The notes under the pieces were generated by a model. The model did no database searches, was not told where the DNA came from, and saw only the letters and a list, made by a program, of their open reading frames with translations. From the NCBI GenBank assembly GCA_003135415.1, contig PLBP01000035.1, positions 154,392-195,201 on the forward strand: a DNA stretch of 40,810 nt, written 5' to 3'. Positions 40,504 to 40,810 of the stretch are shown here, piece by piece. Origin of the DNA: Hyphomicrobiales bacterium (GTDB taxonomy: Bacteria > Pseudomonadota > Alphaproteobacteria > Rhizobiales > Xanthobacteraceae). Position numbers and translations under genes: made by a program. Position 1 is the stretch's first letter, and the number at the start of each line of letters is the position of its first letter.

Positions 40504-40707
40504 TCACCCGATCGATTGTAGCTTACGCCATCCCATACTCACGCGCGCCTTGAGATCCTGCCAATCCACGGTGACCACGTCCCAATTGACCATCGGCCGC
40601 TCGATCGTTGCCGAGCCGGATGCCGGGGGGGTTAAGGTGGCGTCGTGGACATAAGCGACACCAATCGTGAAAAAGACACCGATAATGATTCCAAGCAGAA
40701 TTCGCAT
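40504..40707 (-). CDS. small single-pass membrane protein (67 aa)
   Basis: Starts at ATG 40707 preceded by AGGGGAGAG, a strong ribosome site. One N-terminal hydrophobic helix (about residues 3-20, ILLGIIIGVFFTIGVAYV) and a short hydrophilic part with PMVNWDVVTVDWQDLKARV, a pattern I recall from hypothetical proteins of Bradyrhizobium relatives. Likely anchored in the inner membrane with its C-terminus in the periplasm. Function unknown. Confidence 0.75.
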   Translation of the reverse strand: MRILLGIIIGVFFTIGVAYVHDATLTPPASGSATIERPMVNWDVVTVDWQDLKARVSMGWRKLQSIG

Positions 40708-40810
40708 TTTACTCTCCCCTAAATCACGGATTTGCAGTACGGATCTGCAGTTGGATAACGTGGATGTACGTCGTTAGTTCCACCCTTATCGCCATCGCGC
40801 GGAGGTGCAG

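Noticed and set aside
40728-40753. Near-tandem repeat of 13 bases (GGATTTGCAGTAC and GGATCTGCAGTTG)
   Set aside because: Only two copies with three mismatches; too short to call a repeat or operator.
1-40810. tRNA, rRNA, CRISPR arrays, insertion sequences, phage or toxin-antitoxin genes
   Set aside because: I looked for cloverleaf-like, repeated and transposase-like patterns and saw none that could be supported.

Overview
The window looks like chromosome of an alphaproteobacterium of the order Hyphomicrobiales (Bradyrhizobiaceae/Xanthobacteraceae-like). The basis is high G+C with strongly GC-biased third codon positions, the presence of DUF1254/DUF1214, DUF1491 and DUF5330 proteins and several small conserved proteins typical of that order, a short alphaproteobacterial-type OpgH, and MutA/MutB/MeaB. 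Species assignment is inference. I saw no rRNA, tRNA, CRISPR array, insertion sequence or phage gene. About 40 genes are supported; two further loci are broken and one gene carries an in-frame stop.

Layout. 0-5.3 kb: a DUF1214/DUF1254 envelope-protein pair facing a frameshifted gene of unknown function, then a leftward unit of a membrane histidine kinase, a peptidoglycan-binding membrane protein and DUF1491. 5.7-9.6 kb: DUF5330 protein, SufE, MsrB and oligopeptidase B, then a deleted remnant of an EamA transporter. 9.6-18.2 kb: a membrane protein, Fe-type superoxide dismutase, a GT-C type membrane glycosyltransferase, a haloacid dehalogenase, an M20 peptidase, a degenerate receiver-domain protein, a HerA-like ATPase whose reading frame has an amber codon near its 5' end, and a helix-hairpin-helix (DUF4332) protein. 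18.3-20 kb: the folate genes folP-folB-folK in a tightly overlapped operon.

20-28.9 kb: methylmalonyl-CoA mutase subunits mutA-mutB, and further on their GTPase chaperone meaB with a pyroglutamyl peptidase. Between mutB and meaB sits a lower-G+C block with a large secreted SGNH hydrolase and a DUF3298-type exported protein. 28.9-31.4 kb: a leftward operon pcaH-pcaG-MFS (protocatechuate 3,4-dioxygenase plus transporter). 31.5-34.1 kb: a leftward pair, OpgH (periplasmic glucan glucosyltransferase) and an FkbM methyltransferase.

34.3-37.6 kb is the most intriguing part: four overlapping or closely spaced rightward genes encoding a zinc-less MDR dehydrogenase, a QueD/PTPS-fold protein whose catalytic Cys, Asp and His are all replaced, a family-4 glycosyltransferase and a SAM methyltransferase. 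Together they look like a small biosynthetic pathway for a glycosylated, methylated pterin-like or other T-fold-derived compound; the product is unknown to me. Next to it are an alpha/beta-hydrolase lacking its nucleophile serine, an aromatic-acid/sugar-type MFS transporter, and pterin-4a-carbinolamine dehydratase, followed by a strong terminator.
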